From the NCBI GenBank assembly GCA_043228905.1, contig JBHGNT010000005.1:10540001-10604000 (forward strand): a stretch of DNA of 64,000 nucleotides, given 5' to 3'. Positions 52,976 to 63,596 of this stretch are shown one piece after another. Below the pieces are notes generated by a model. The model saw nothing but the letters and a program-made list of their open reading frames with translations. It was not told the DNA's origin and did not search any database. How positions within the stretch are numbered: the stretch's first letter is position 1; each line of letters begins with the position of its first letter. The position numbers and the translations under genes were made by a program. Source of the DNA: Azolla caroliniana (lineage: Eukaryota; Polypodiophyta).

Positions 52976-55900
52976 ATGACTAGACCAACGAACGACCCAG
53001 TTACGGAGCAAGCAAGGAGACTTGCTGAACGGCTGAGGAAGCGAGAGGCTTTCCAGCGAGTGGCAGAAGAAATCAAAGCGGATCGCTCATTTTCCAAGGT
53101 GATCCGAAGAGTGGCCAAGGAGTCACTTCGCTTACAATAAAACGACTACCCGGATGAAGGAAGCAGCCTAAGCAGCCTTTGGGAAGCAGAATCCCTTCTC
53201 CAGGCATTGGCAGTGGGCGAAGGCGAATCCGAAGCATTTTTGTCTTTTGAATCGGATTCGGAAGGGGAATACAGCGCGCATATGAACTACCGCAGCAGTA
53301 ACAACACCCCAAACGGACCGGAGGACGAGGAGTCGAATACCTTGCCAACACCGGAACCAGAATTGACAAGGATGGAACCTCTGGCACCGAAAGTCGAGCA
53401 CACTCCGGAACCAAAAGTCGAGGAAGAGAGACCTCCGACACCGGAAGTCGAGGAGGAGAAGCCTCCGACACCGAAAGAGGAGCAGGAAAGACCTCTGACG
53501 GCGACAGAGGACCAGGAAAGACCTCTGACGCCGACAAAGGAGGAGGAAAGACCACCGACACCACCAACCCGCGCACCGACACTAGACGACGATATGTCGT
53601 TCCAATATCCTAGATACCGGGATGATCCGGACGCGGAAGCTCACATCCATGCCTTTCAGCAGGCCTGGGAAGCAAACCATGTGTCCCAATGCTTAAATGC
53701 GGCTGATGGGGAACGCTTAAAAAGGGTAGAGTTCGGCATGACCTTGGAGGGATCGGCCGCCAGATGGCACCGAACACAAAATCCCAGCACCATCCCCACG
53801 TTTGAAACATTAAACACAAAATTCTTGCATTTCTTTCACAAGGAGATGGACCAACGGGAAATGGTAGGCCTATTTTACAATATCCGGTAGGAACCAACGG
53901 AGAACATTCAACACTTTTTCGTCCGGTTCCAACGGATCCATAGTCAGCTTAGTTGGACACCACCGAAGGAAGAAACAAAGGCCATATTCTTAGCAGCACT
54001 CCGGGAACCCTTACGAACGATGTGCACCGTCATTGATTTCTGCACCAGCAGCATAGATCAAGTGATCGACCGAGTTTGGGAAATGGAAAACTCAAGTTCA
54101 TGGCTAACCATGGGCGCACTTCAGCGTGCACTACCGACAAATGAGGACCTCCGTTTCCTGCAAGCAATTCAATGTACGACATGCCTGAATGCCGGACATT
54201 CGCCGCTGGAATTCACCATGCGTTCCCAATGCTTGCTCTGCCACTCCAGAAGTCACACAATGGAATGGTGTGACTATAACTTGTTAAATCGGCAAGCACC
54301 ACCGGTCCGGGAAATTGAACCACGAAGCAACCGGGAGGAAGAAGAAGAGCACTGGCGGCGAGAGGAGCACTACCGGCCGGCACAAGATGTCCGGTACAAC
54401 AATCAAAGAGACGCTTATGACCGGTATGACAAACAGGATAGATACCAGGACTCTAATGGATAGTACGAGAGATACAACCGGGATCACTCCCCTGGTTACA
54501 ACCAACGACGGGACGACTATGGCAAGTATGACAACCAGCCCCGTCAAGGTTACTGAAACAAAAAGAATTTCAACAAGAAATGTCATTCCAACAAAAAGGG
54601 GGGTCATCCACGGGAACCGGAAAAGGGCGCTCCAAGCAGCCAACCAGACCAAAACCAAGCACTTACCACAGGACCTCAACCAAGCACAAACGCGGAATCC
54701 AGCAACACCCGGAAGGCGTACTGCTATTATTGCCGGCAAAAAGGCCACTATAGTAACCAATGTTCGGCGAAGAGCTACGACAAGAGATCAGCGGTGAACA
54801 TGGTAGACGCGGAAGTCGCAAACTTACAACAAGTCACTACAAGATCAAAAGGTAAAGCCACGGAGTGGGAAACTCAAGAAGCCATCCAGAAACAGGCAAC
54901 CGAATGGGTGAAGAAGGCAAACAAGCGGAATGCGGCAGAGCTCGAACAACAAAAGGAGAATGCCGAAGAGCTCACCGGCCCGGGGCAGCCCGACAACCCA
55001 ACATGGCAGGCGTTACAAGAATGCCAAATAACGCTGCCGTTAGGCCGGCTATTGCAACTGGTACCACGTTTCACGGAAGGACTGAAGACAGGAAGGACGG
55101 TAGATGACACGCCACCGGCTCCCGCATTCTTTTCAAATCCGGAGGAAGGACCGGCAGTGGTAGACATGAGCAGTCTGGCAATCACAGCCATCGTGAAAGG
55201 AAAAGAGCTACCCGGCACGATTATCGATGGAGGATCCGGCATGAACGTGATCAGCCTCCGAACGTGTAACACTCTAGGAATCCATGACTGGGAACCATGC
55301 CCATTTTGGCTTCGGATGGCGGACACAAGCTCAGTACGGCCGACCGGATTAATACGTGATCTAGAAGTGACCATCGGGGGTCACACATTTCGCATTTCCG
55401 CAGTAGTTCTCCAGCTACAGGCTCAGGGAGCTTACCCACTATTATTGGGACGCCCTTGGTTAAAAATAGCACACATCAAGCAAAATTGGAGGAAGAATAT
55501 AATTACGTTCCAGCGTGGAAAAGCGAAAGTGTGAGTACCGACTCAACCACAGTCCGGTACCGGCAAGGAATTGACGCCGCTATATGCGGAATGTGTCAAC
55601 ATGCTGGAAGGATTGGCGGACGAAGAGGTCGATCAATACTTACAGGAAAATCCGAAGATCGTACCGTTGTTCGAAATTGATGTAGCCGAAGTAGTATCAT
55701 CGTACATGCTGCAACCAGACAGGACCGACGAGGAACCGGATAAAGAAGGGATCCGGGAATTACGGCAAGCACAAGAGGCACTGGAAAGAGAAATGGCAAT
55801 GTCGCAATGCGTAAAAGCATCCCAACTAGAAGAGGTAAACCTAGGTACCACAGAGGACGCAAGACCGGTTCACATCGCCAAGGAAATGACCCTGGAGAAC

Positions 55901-56551
55901 AAAATGGCAATGGTCACACTCCTAAAAGAATTTTGCGATGTGTTCGCCTGGTCTTATGAGGACATGCGGGGACTCGATCCTCAGTTGTATCAACACCAGA
56001 TACATCTGAGTAAATACGCCAAACCGGTAGCGCAACAACGTTACTGGATGAACCCAAATTACGCAGCAAAAGTCAAAGAAGAAATCGACAAGTTGCTAAG
56101 GGTTGGCTTCATCCAACCGGTAAAGAAAGCCACATGGCTCAGTCTGATAGTCGTAGTACCAAAAAAGAACGGTAAGATAAGTGTTTGCGTCGACTACCGG
56201 AAATTGAATACGCCTACGATAATGGACACCGTCCCACTTCCATTCACGGATGGAGTCCTGGATGCAGTCGCCGATCATGAGATGTATAGTTTTCTGGACG
56301 ATTTCAGCGGCTATAATCAGATCTGGATGCACCCCGACAACCAGGAGAAAACCGCTTTTGTCACTGAATGGGGAGTCTTTGTTGCCGTAGTGATGATGTT
56401 TGGACTGAAAACGCTTAGCGGTTCAAAGCCAGCACTTCTGTCTATTACAGGACACACTGTACCACAAAGGCGCAGATGGCATATGGCAGCGTGCAGTGCC
56501 CAACGACGAAAAGGAAATAATATTGCGCGAAGCACACTACGGAGTGGCTAG
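52976..56551 (+). pseudogene. Gypsy gag-protease-reverse transcriptase, one frame with five stops
   Basis: From ATG 52976 the same frame carries gag, protease and reverse transcriptase to 56551, broken by TAA 53138, TAG 53888, TAG 54461, TGA near 54554 and TGA 55532. Gag: a Pro/Glu-rich repeat, then DPDAEAHIHAFQQAWEANHV, ARWHRTQ, FFHKEMDQREMVGLFYNIR and the LREPLRTM segment (54005). Protease: PGTIIDGGSGMNVIS near 55218, with D-G-G in place of D-[ST]-G, and LLLGRPWLK near 55440. Reverse transcriptase: RVGFIQPVKKATWLSLIVVV, VCVDYRKLN near 56190, SFLDDFSGYNQIWMHPDNQE. It breaks off after VVMMFGLK, before the YLDD-type motif. The catalytic part and RNase H are deleted at about 56410. Confidence 0.85.
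53420..53575 (+). repeat. Coding minisatellite in gag (Pro/Glu repeat)
   Basis: About five units of 30 bp encode E-[RK]-P-[PL]-T-[PA] followed by acidic residues (ERPPTPEVEEEKPPTPKEEQ and so on). The phase is a multiple of three and the frame is kept. Confidence 0.88.
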
Positions 56552-57809
56552 AGGACATTATGCTAGAGACGCTATGGCAAGGAAAATATGGCAAAGTGGA
56601 CTATGGTGGCCGACAACATTGAAGGATGCAATCCGGTACACTAAAGAATGCAACCTATGTCAGCGAATGGGCCAACCAACTGAACAAGCTAGGATGCCTC
56701 ACCAGCCTGTGCTACCATTAGAACCACTTCAGAAATGGGGGTTGGATTTTGTCGGGCCATTCAAACCACCAGCAATGAGAACTGGCAACGGGTACGTGAT
56801 TGTCGCTATGGATTATTGCACCAAATGGGTGGAAGCCAAAGCACTACGCGACAATACCGCGGCATCCACGACAAAAATTTTATATGAATACATCTGGTGC
56901 CGGTATGGATGTCCGATAGAACTAATAAGTGACCAAGGTGGGCACTTCTTAGGGCAAGTAGTGGAAAGTTTGATGACATTCTATGCGGTGGTGCACAAAC
57001 GGAGCACTCCATATTATCCGCAAGCCAACGGATTAGCCGAGTCAACAAATAAAACACTACAGAACATCCTTCGAAAAATCGTCAATGAGAACTGGACGGA
57101 TTGGGATACAAAGCTACACAGTGCACTCTGGGCCTATCGAACGGCATATAAGACAAATATCCTCACAACACCGTTTCGCCTAGCATTCGGATTGGAAGCA
57201 GTGATGCCGATCGAGTTCCAGGTACCTAGTTTACGAATCCAGATTCGGGAACGCCTAAATGAGAAAGAATCGGAAGTGATCCGGTTAGCCACGCTATGCG
57301 AATTGGAAGAACACTGGCTAGCCAGCATCATGCACCTAGAACTTGAGCAGCGGCGAAGGAAAGCGTTCGTGGATCGTCACCGAAAAGGGAACGAAAAGAT
57401 GTTCGGAATCGGTAAGCCAGTACTAATATTCCAGACCCGGAAGGGTAAGATGTCGGGGAAGCTACGATTTCGGTGGACCGGACCATACTGGATCACTCGT
57501 GAGTTCAACGGTTCCTACCAGTTAGGGACACTCGCCGGTGAGGTTCTGGGTAAATGGGTCAATGGGTTCCGACTCAAACCATACTATGGACCCATGCCAA
57601 GAAACCGATTTGAACAAGTAAAGGCCCACACAAAACCTCACACCGGTAAGTCGGAGGAGACGGCAACATGTTTAGCAATCGGCAAGCGTGAAGCCGGTAA
57701 GAGGGAGCACAAGCCGGCAAACGGCAAGAACGACGCGACGGCAAGCAGTCCAACGGCCAGCAAGTCCCACAATTCGGATAGGGGTCCGGTGGGACCGGAT
57801 GCGAATTAA
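56460..57809 (+). CDS. Gypsy integrase, intact domain
   Basis: Open for about 440 codons to TAA 57809, in a frame different from gag-reverse transcriptase. The zinc finger has AHYGVARGHY and CNLCQRMG (56530-56670). The core has D in WGLDFVGPF near 56745, D in LISDQGGHF near 56930 and E in GLAESTNKTL near 57040, the D,D-35-E set for joining cDNA to chromosomal DNA. The C-terminal part (GKPVLIFQTRKGKMSGKLRF, KWVNGFRLKPYYG) fits the integrase barrel domain. A low-complexity Ser/Lys/Thr tail ends it. There is no start codon of its own, because it was part of a polyprotein whose RNase H is deleted. Confidence 0.87.
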   Translation, partial: YHKGADGIWQRAVPNDEKEIILREAHYGVARGHYARDAMARKIWQSGLWWPTTLKDAIRYTKECNLCQRMGQPTEQARMPHQPVLPLEPLQKWGLDFVGPFKPPAMRTGNGYVIVAMDYCTKWVEAKALRDNTAASTTKILYEYIWCRYGCPIELISDQGGHFLGQVVESLMTFYAVVHKRSTPYYPQANGLAESTNKTLQNILRKIVNENWTDWDTKLHSALWAYRTAYKTNILTTPFRLAFGLEAVMPIEFQVPSLRIQIRERLNEKESEVIRLATLCELEEHWLASIMHLELEQRRRKAFVDRHRKGNEKMFGIGKPVLIFQTRKGKMSGKLRFRWTGPYWITREFNGSYQLGTLAGEVLGKWVNGFRLKPYYGPMPRNRFEQVKAHTKPHTGKSEETATCLAIGKREAGKREHKPANGKNDATASSPTASKSHNSDRGPVGPDAN

Positions 57810-57812
57810 CCA

Positions 57813-58208
57813 AACTGTTTTTATTATAATAATAATAAATAAATAAATAAATAAATAATCAAATCAAATCAAAGTAAATCATGCAAGGGCGAGGTGTGAA
57901 CGGACACATGCAAGAACAAAGAGTGAACAGGCACTTTGAAAAGGTACGTAGTGGGCTATTAATAGGGTATTAAACCGCTGCCACATGGCACAACATTCTA
58001 TTTTAGTACACGATGTGCACACGCGCGGGTAAGAAAAACAGGCGCCAACATGCAGCAGGAAAACCCCCACCGCATAGAGGTCTTCACATTTCGCGAGCAG
58101 CGGAGCACAAACGTAGACAAGCGATTGAAGATTATCAGACGCAAGCCCACGCACACAGAGCCTCCTCACACACATCCCTCACCAGCGCTCACCGACCTCG
58201 AAGAAGCC
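57813..58208 (+). other. Spacer between integrase and the extra ORF
   Basis: It begins with an AT-rich microsatellite (TAATAATAAATAAATAAATA, 57824-57858). The rest is non-coding as far as I can see. The frame of the next ORF is open back to 58050, so its true start may be upstream of the ATG at 58209. Confidence 0.6.
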
Positions 58209-59702
58209 ATGGACTGCCAAGCACTCTTTGAAGCAGCCAAGAAGTGGCTAAGGCAACACAGGTTAGAAGGTTTCCTTACGATCATGGAGGCACCACTGCA
58301 CCGGGAGGCGGGGAAGATAGTAAAAGAAATCGACACAGAACTGATCACGGAGGAGGCCATCCATGCTTTGATCAGCCTTCCGGAGGGAGGCATCTTCACT
58401 ATCAACAACCCTACCCCGGAGCAACTCCGAAAATATTTTGGCGAATACTCCCTGGCCAGCAAGGCTTACAAGACATAGGATGGCGAAGATACATTATTTC
58501 GGGAGATTTCCCGTGTGCTCCATGAATTTGGACATGTATACCCTCGACCCCCGTGCATGCCTCAAAACCGGGCCAGCTTAATCATAGCAACGTATGAAGG
58601 CGTGAAGGTGGACTGGCTGGTACTGATTGCGGACGACCTCTGTGCGGCCATCGACTCTGTAAGAGGCAAGGAGGGTCGGAAAATATGGACTGCAGTGGCA
58701 CAATGGCTCACCCTATTGGCGCCACCTATCGAGCCCACCAAGTCCACGAAGCGGGGGAGAACGACCGAAGGTACCCTGAAAATAGCTTCGAACCAGATGC
58801 AAAAGTGGAGGATCTCGGAAGAGCAAAGGGAAAAAATTTCTGATGCGTATCACCAGTTGCAAACAGAGCACATCGCCGCCAGAGAACAACATCGGGATGC
58901 TTGGAGACAGGACATGCACGAAACTGTAGCTCAGCTCACCAAACGTTATGAGTAGACAATCGCGCTCATCACTGAAAAAGCAAAAGATAATCAAGCTACT
59001 TTATCATTCCTCGTCTGCAAAAGCCAAGAAGAAGCCAAGGCTGCAAGGGAGGAAGTGGAAGTTCACCGAGCTAGCATCGGCATGGACAATACTAAAATCA
59101 AGATCCTGATCAACAAGTATCGCAAGAAATTCGCCAAGAAAATCGAAGAAACGCTTGACCACGTCTGGCAGGAATGGTCAGCCCAAGCCGCGGACCTACA
59201 CATACTACACGCAGATGCCGAGAACCGACAGAAGGAGGGCCGAGGGTTTTACAAGATGGATGACACCAACATCCAGACCCTCCGTGAAGACTTAACTGAG
59301 GAATATCATACCTTAGTAGCGTCCCACACCGCGGCCATCGAGCAACTTTTCGAGGAATTCAACAACGATCTAATGGTGTTTCGCTTAGAAGCCGAAGCTT
59401 ACAAGGACGAACGCCTAGCTACCGGGATTAACAGAGCTCCCACGACCAACGAGCAAGGACCCGAGCCACCCACCACGGAAGCTAGACCGGAGGAACCTGC
59501 CCCTACAGACCCCCACATCCCACTCGAGCCACAGACTACAACCACGACCCTGCCTGAATTGGTCCCAACGGAGGAGGGCGCACACGATGACACAGCCATG
59601 CCTGACTCGGCAACAAAACGTCCATCACCAATCCCACCTTCCGAGCAGCCAAACCAACCCCATGCCCCCGAGGATATCCTCGGCATATTGGAAGAGGAAT
59701 AA
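58209..59702 (+). pseudogene. Extra 3' ORF of the gypsy element, unknown function
   Basis: ATG 58209 (MDCQALFEAAKKWLRQHRLE) to TAA 59702 is one frame of 498 codons with two TAG codons (58476-58478 and 58953-58955). The middle and end are charged and helix-prone (NKYRKKFAKKIEETLDHVWQ, LTEEYHTLVASHTAAIEQLF), like a coiled coil, and the last 100 residues are Pro/Thr/Glu-rich. I see no signal peptide, no convincing membrane segment and no enzyme motif, so it does not look like an envelope protein. The relative at 3810-4700 occupies the same place before an LTR, which argues for a maintained element gene. Confidence 0.72.
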
Positions 59703-59868
59703 AACAAACCTATAAGCCCTCGTATAAATAGGCAATTTTTGTAATTTTTTTTGTTTTTGCCAAATCCATGGTTACCCCTCCACATTGTGAACCGTGGGTC
59801 CGACAGACAAAGTCCTGTCCCACGAGCATGCCAGGTGTTGTCCATAGGCCAGAAATATAAATATATTA

Positions 59869-60333
59869 TGTAAACTCGCCGTTATGTAGAAGAGTAGGTG
59901 AGGAAATAGGTAAGACTAGAAATAGCCATGTGTTAGCCCTCACAATCAGCCGATGGCTCAGCTCTTCCTCAAGAGGAAAACTATATAACATGAGTTATGC
60001 ATACCTCAAAAGGGGGGATTATCTAGATCATTCTTAGCGAGAGTAATATCCTAGCAGCAAGCTCTGTACGAACTGTTCCCGGTTGAAAGCCGAGTACTGT
60101 AATCACTGTGAGCTTTACCATTTAATATAAGTTTCGTTTTTCTAAGCTTCTATCTGTGTATTCTCCCCGTACTCGTAAATCAAGCTACGTTTATGCCTAA
60201 CGGGTTGTAGCCCATGCACGCTCCTCGTTCTCCTTTCTTTTTCCCCGTGTAGAAGAGGCTTCCACGTAACACGATCCCTTGACACCGATAGCCTGTGGGC
60301 TCATCGAAGGTGTTTCCCCAGAAACGGTTAACA
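59869..60333 (+). repeat. 3' LTR of a gypsy element, unlike the 5' LTR
   Basis: Proposed from TGTAAACTCGCC to CGGTTAACA, 465 bp. TATATAACATGAG near 59983 is a possible TATA box. The start resembles the LTR at 4893 (TGTAAGATAATGC). Apart from the last 60 bases (CGTAACAC..CC, ..TTAACA) it shares little with 52481-52920. The left edge is uncertain. The 59703-59868 stretch before it is non-coding. Confidence 0.55.
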
Positions 60334-62016
60334 ATACTCTCCGCCATTGTCCACTCGAACTGCCTTCAACTTACAGCTGATTTCTCTCTCGGCCCTCACC
60401 TGGAACTCTTTGAAGACGGATAACACTTGATCCATCGTCTTCAGCATGGAAGCCCACAACTTTTGGCTATAGTCATCTATAAAGGTCACAAAATATTGTG
60501 AACCACTATGCGACTTCGTGTCCACGTAGCATACATCCGTATGCACGAGTTCCAGCGGTATTTTCTTCCTCATTGGGGGCCTTGTTCGGAAGGATGTTCG
60601 ATTTTGCTTACCGGCCAAGCAATCCGTGCATTTCTCAAGTTGCACGTTCTTCACCTCCGGAATGAGGTTATCCTCGGCAAGCTTCCGCATCCCCTTTTGG
60701 CTCATGTGGCACAACCTCCTGTGCCACAGTTCACTGACTGTTTCGGCTACCACATTCACTTCCCCACGGCATAATCAAGCATTCATTACGTACAGTGTGT
60801 TGGTTTTCCGTGCTCGAGCCACGATTAGGCTCCCCTTGCAGAACGTCATGACACCATTCCGGATGCTACCCGTGTAGCCTTCATCATCCAACCGACCGGC
60901 TGATATCAAGTTCAATCGAACCTCCAGAACGTGTCGAACATCTCTCAGCACGAGTCTGCAGCCAATTGAGGTCACCAAACACACGTCTCCAATGTCGACG
61001 ATTTGGCATGCTCCTTCATTTCCCATCTTTATAGATCCGAGATCATCGGCCCTATACGATGAGAAGCATTTCCAGTCAGGGGTTAGGTGAAATGATGTAC
61101 CCGAATCTACCACCCATGTCGATTCATCGCTGACAAGGTTCACTTCATTCTGCTCGCTAATGAGCAGCAACTCCTCCTCACTTGTCGCGACCGCCGACAT
61201 GTTCCTGTTTTCCGAAAAAAATTTCAGTTGCATACCATCAACTCAGCTCCCCCTTTTTTCCTTTCAGAAATGTCGGCAATTCTTTTCAAAGTGCCCCGGC
61301 TTCCCGCAATAGAAGCACGTGGACCTTCCTCTTGACTTCGACCTCATCCTCGATTTGTGCCGGTTTTGGGAACTCTGATACCGGCCTCTTCCCCGGTTGT
61401 GGTCATCTTCCGTAACCAAGGCCTTTGGATCGGTTCCGGACTCCCGGTCCTTTCGGCGAGCTTCTTCATCTAGCAAGGTTTATTTGACTCTTGCTAGGGA
61501 CAATTGTTTTCCTTCCGGCCGACCATTACTCAACGTGACAACTAGAGTCTCCCAACTATCCGGGATGGAACCGAGTAGGAGTAATGCGGGTACCTCATCG
61601 GTGAGAGGTACTTCCAATGAGGTTGCCTGGTTTATCAATCCCTGGAAGGCATTCATGTGCTCCGCCATACTAGAGCCGTCTTGGTACCAGAGCCTCACTA
61701 GTTTCCTGAATACCAAAACCCGATTAACAACATTCTTGTTCTGGAACATGATGTCAATCTTCTCCAAGAGTTCATGAGCCTTACTTTCTTCATTGAAATT
61801 GTTGTACATGCTCATGTCGATGAAGCACCGGGTGTATGCCGTCGTCTTCATGTGCATCACCTCCCACACTGTGGCATCGATCTTATCCGTTCTCTTGTCC
61901 CCGAACTGAACCAACAACCAAAGATCTTTAACCACCAGCATATCCCTCATCTTCCACTTCCACATTGAGTAGTTGGAGCCGGTGAGCTTGAACATGCCAC
62001 TGAACGATTCTTCCAT
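60334..62016 (-). pseudogene. Ty1/copia gag, protease and partial integrase, minus strand
   Basis: ATG 62016 opens MEESFSGMFKLTGSNYSMWK, the same family as the nested copia at 26696. Gag is open to a TAA at about 61480 (after LARVK). Zinc knuckle CFYCGKPGHFEKNC lies near 61300, protease WVVDSGTSFHLTPDWKCFSS near 61105. Integrase starts with LWHRRLCHMSQKG near 60730, CTDCLAGKQNRTSF and D in LVHTDVCYVD near 60550, and stops at VDNGGEY (60334), where the gypsy LTR cuts in. Stops near 61260 and 60775 also break it. Confidence 0.85.
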
Positions 62017-62030
62017 TTCTATTGTTGTTT

Positions 62031-62042
62031 GCTCTGATACCA
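62031..62042 (-). other. Primer binding site
   Basis: The minus strand reads TGGTATCAGAGC, four bases from the LTR edge. Confidence 0.92.
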
Positions 62043-62045
62043 CTT

Positions 62046-62561
62046 TGTCGAGAATCATGACCGACCACAACCGGCTTCTCATTCGGATGTTCGGGTGTAG
62101 GGAACGTAAAATAGAATGCACTCAGACAGAGTACGAAAACAGAAATAGCACAAGAGACAGAGACACACGATTTTAACGTGGAAACCCGAAATGGGAAAAA
62201 CCACTATGCCCAAAAGAGGAGTACAACTAGAAGCTCCAAGGCAACAACCTCGAGATTCTACTTTGTCAACAGACGGCTACAGAGTTACACACTCACTCAC
62301 TTATTGTTACATAGTTACAGAGGCAACAACCTAATAAGTAACCTTTTGACTATCACACATTATATTATGATTGCCCTAAGTACTTATATACTAGTACACC
62401 TTTTGGGTTATTTACAAGTGTAGCCCATAAGGGCATATTTAGACTATTTGCAAGTATAGTCTTCCGAGTTGGCTGTCTACACAATTTCGGTTTCGGCCTC
62501 GGCCGAGTTCCTCATCAACTCGGCTCTTCTCTTCCCATCCAGAGGGACCTGTTTCCTAACA
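62046..62561 (-). repeat. 5' LTR of the copia at 60334-62016
   Basis: 516 bp. The minus strand runs from TGTTAGGAAACAGGTCCC (62561) to TTCTCGACA (62046). It shares the ACAGGTCCCTC.GGATGGGAAG start with the LTRs at 26031 and 30674. The sequence to the right is gag of another copia, so the element was inserted there. Confidence 0.87.
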
Positions 62562-63202
62562 ATTCTCTCGGTCGACTCTGTCGGTCGAACAACTCGGTCG
62601 AGTGATGGGCTTCTACCGATTCATCAATGGTAAGTCCCATCGATTTTTGCCGAATGTCCTCAATGAGGACTTGGCCGATTGTCTCATCCATATTTAGGAT
62701 CGGTCGGAAGTGTAGGTCGTGCAAAATACCACCCAACTCGCCAACAAGGTCGATAGGAGGGCAAGGGCTTTCACTTCTTCTTCAAAGTTGATCCCTTGAG
62801 AGGAGAGTTCTGACAACACCCGGTTGAAGGTGTTGATGTGAGAGGTAGCCAGATCGGTCTCTCTCATCTTCATGTTGAACAATTGTTTGATCCAGATCAG
62901 TTTTGAAGATGCGGACTTTTTCTCATACACAGCTTGTAGCTTCTCCCATAATGGGGATGTTGTCGTCTCTTTTGCCATGTTGAAGTAGACATTTTCGGCT
63001 AGGTGCATTCGAATGGTGGAGTGCGCGATTTCATCCATTGATCTCCACTCATCAGCTGACATTGAAGCAAGCTTTTCGGAGTGTCTAATGGCCTCGACTT
63101 GTCTTCAAATAATCAATACATCCAGCATCATCTCCTTCCATAGGGAAAGTTTCTGCCGTCGAATTTTCAGATCTCAACTCCTGTACCAGATGTTGATGCC
63201 AT
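62562..63202 (-). pseudogene. Copia gag, minus strand (same family as 11278-11568)
   Basis: ATG 63202 opens MASTSGTGVEI and a TGA follows at once. Past a frame change, SMSADEWRSMDEIAHSTIRM, MHLAENVYFNMAKETTTSPL, KLIWIKQLFNMKMRETDLAT and LSELSSQGINFEEEVKALAL form the capsid region down to about 62700. It is cut at 62562 by the LTR of the neighbouring copia. Confidence 0.82.
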
Positions 63203-63300
63203 GATTCTTTTGAAGGTGAGATTTGCTAACCTGGTCTTTTTCCTTTCAGTTTTTTTTTTGTTGTTTGTTGCCGTTGAGCCACGGATCACACTGATATCAG

Positions 63301-63596
63301 TTGAAGGACAGATATGTGTGGAAACATATGTGAGGACCTGTCGATTATGCTCAGCAAACAACACAGAGGGAAGGCAAGAAGATATAGACAAATAATGGAC
63401 ACACACGGATGAAGCTTTAATGGAAGCTCTTTTTATTTTTGCTTTCTCTCTCTCTCTCTCAGAGACTCGATGTACAGGATGATCAAGTGATTCTCTCTTT
63501 ACAACGTTAGGTTATCGCTTATATACTAAGCCCTAACTATATGGATGAGTTCACACTAGGATACAAAGTGGAAGGAGTCGGCCTTTTATGCCAACA
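63301..63596 (-). repeat. 5' LTR (TGTTGGCATA family)
   Basis: 296 bp. The minus strand runs from TGTTGGCATAAAAGGCCGAC (63596) to GTCCTTCAA (63301). It is closely similar to 11676-11965. A degenerate primer site (TGATATCAGTGTGATCC) follows inward. A CT run lies at 63440-63461. Confidence 0.85.

Noticed and set aside
58209-59702. Envelope-like protein
   Set aside because: No signal peptide, no clear membrane segment and no fusion or surface motif; only coiled-coil and proline-rich sequence.
52476-60338. A simple complete gypsy element with matching LTRs
   Set aside because: The two end repeats do not align over most of their length, and the flanking 5-mers differ.
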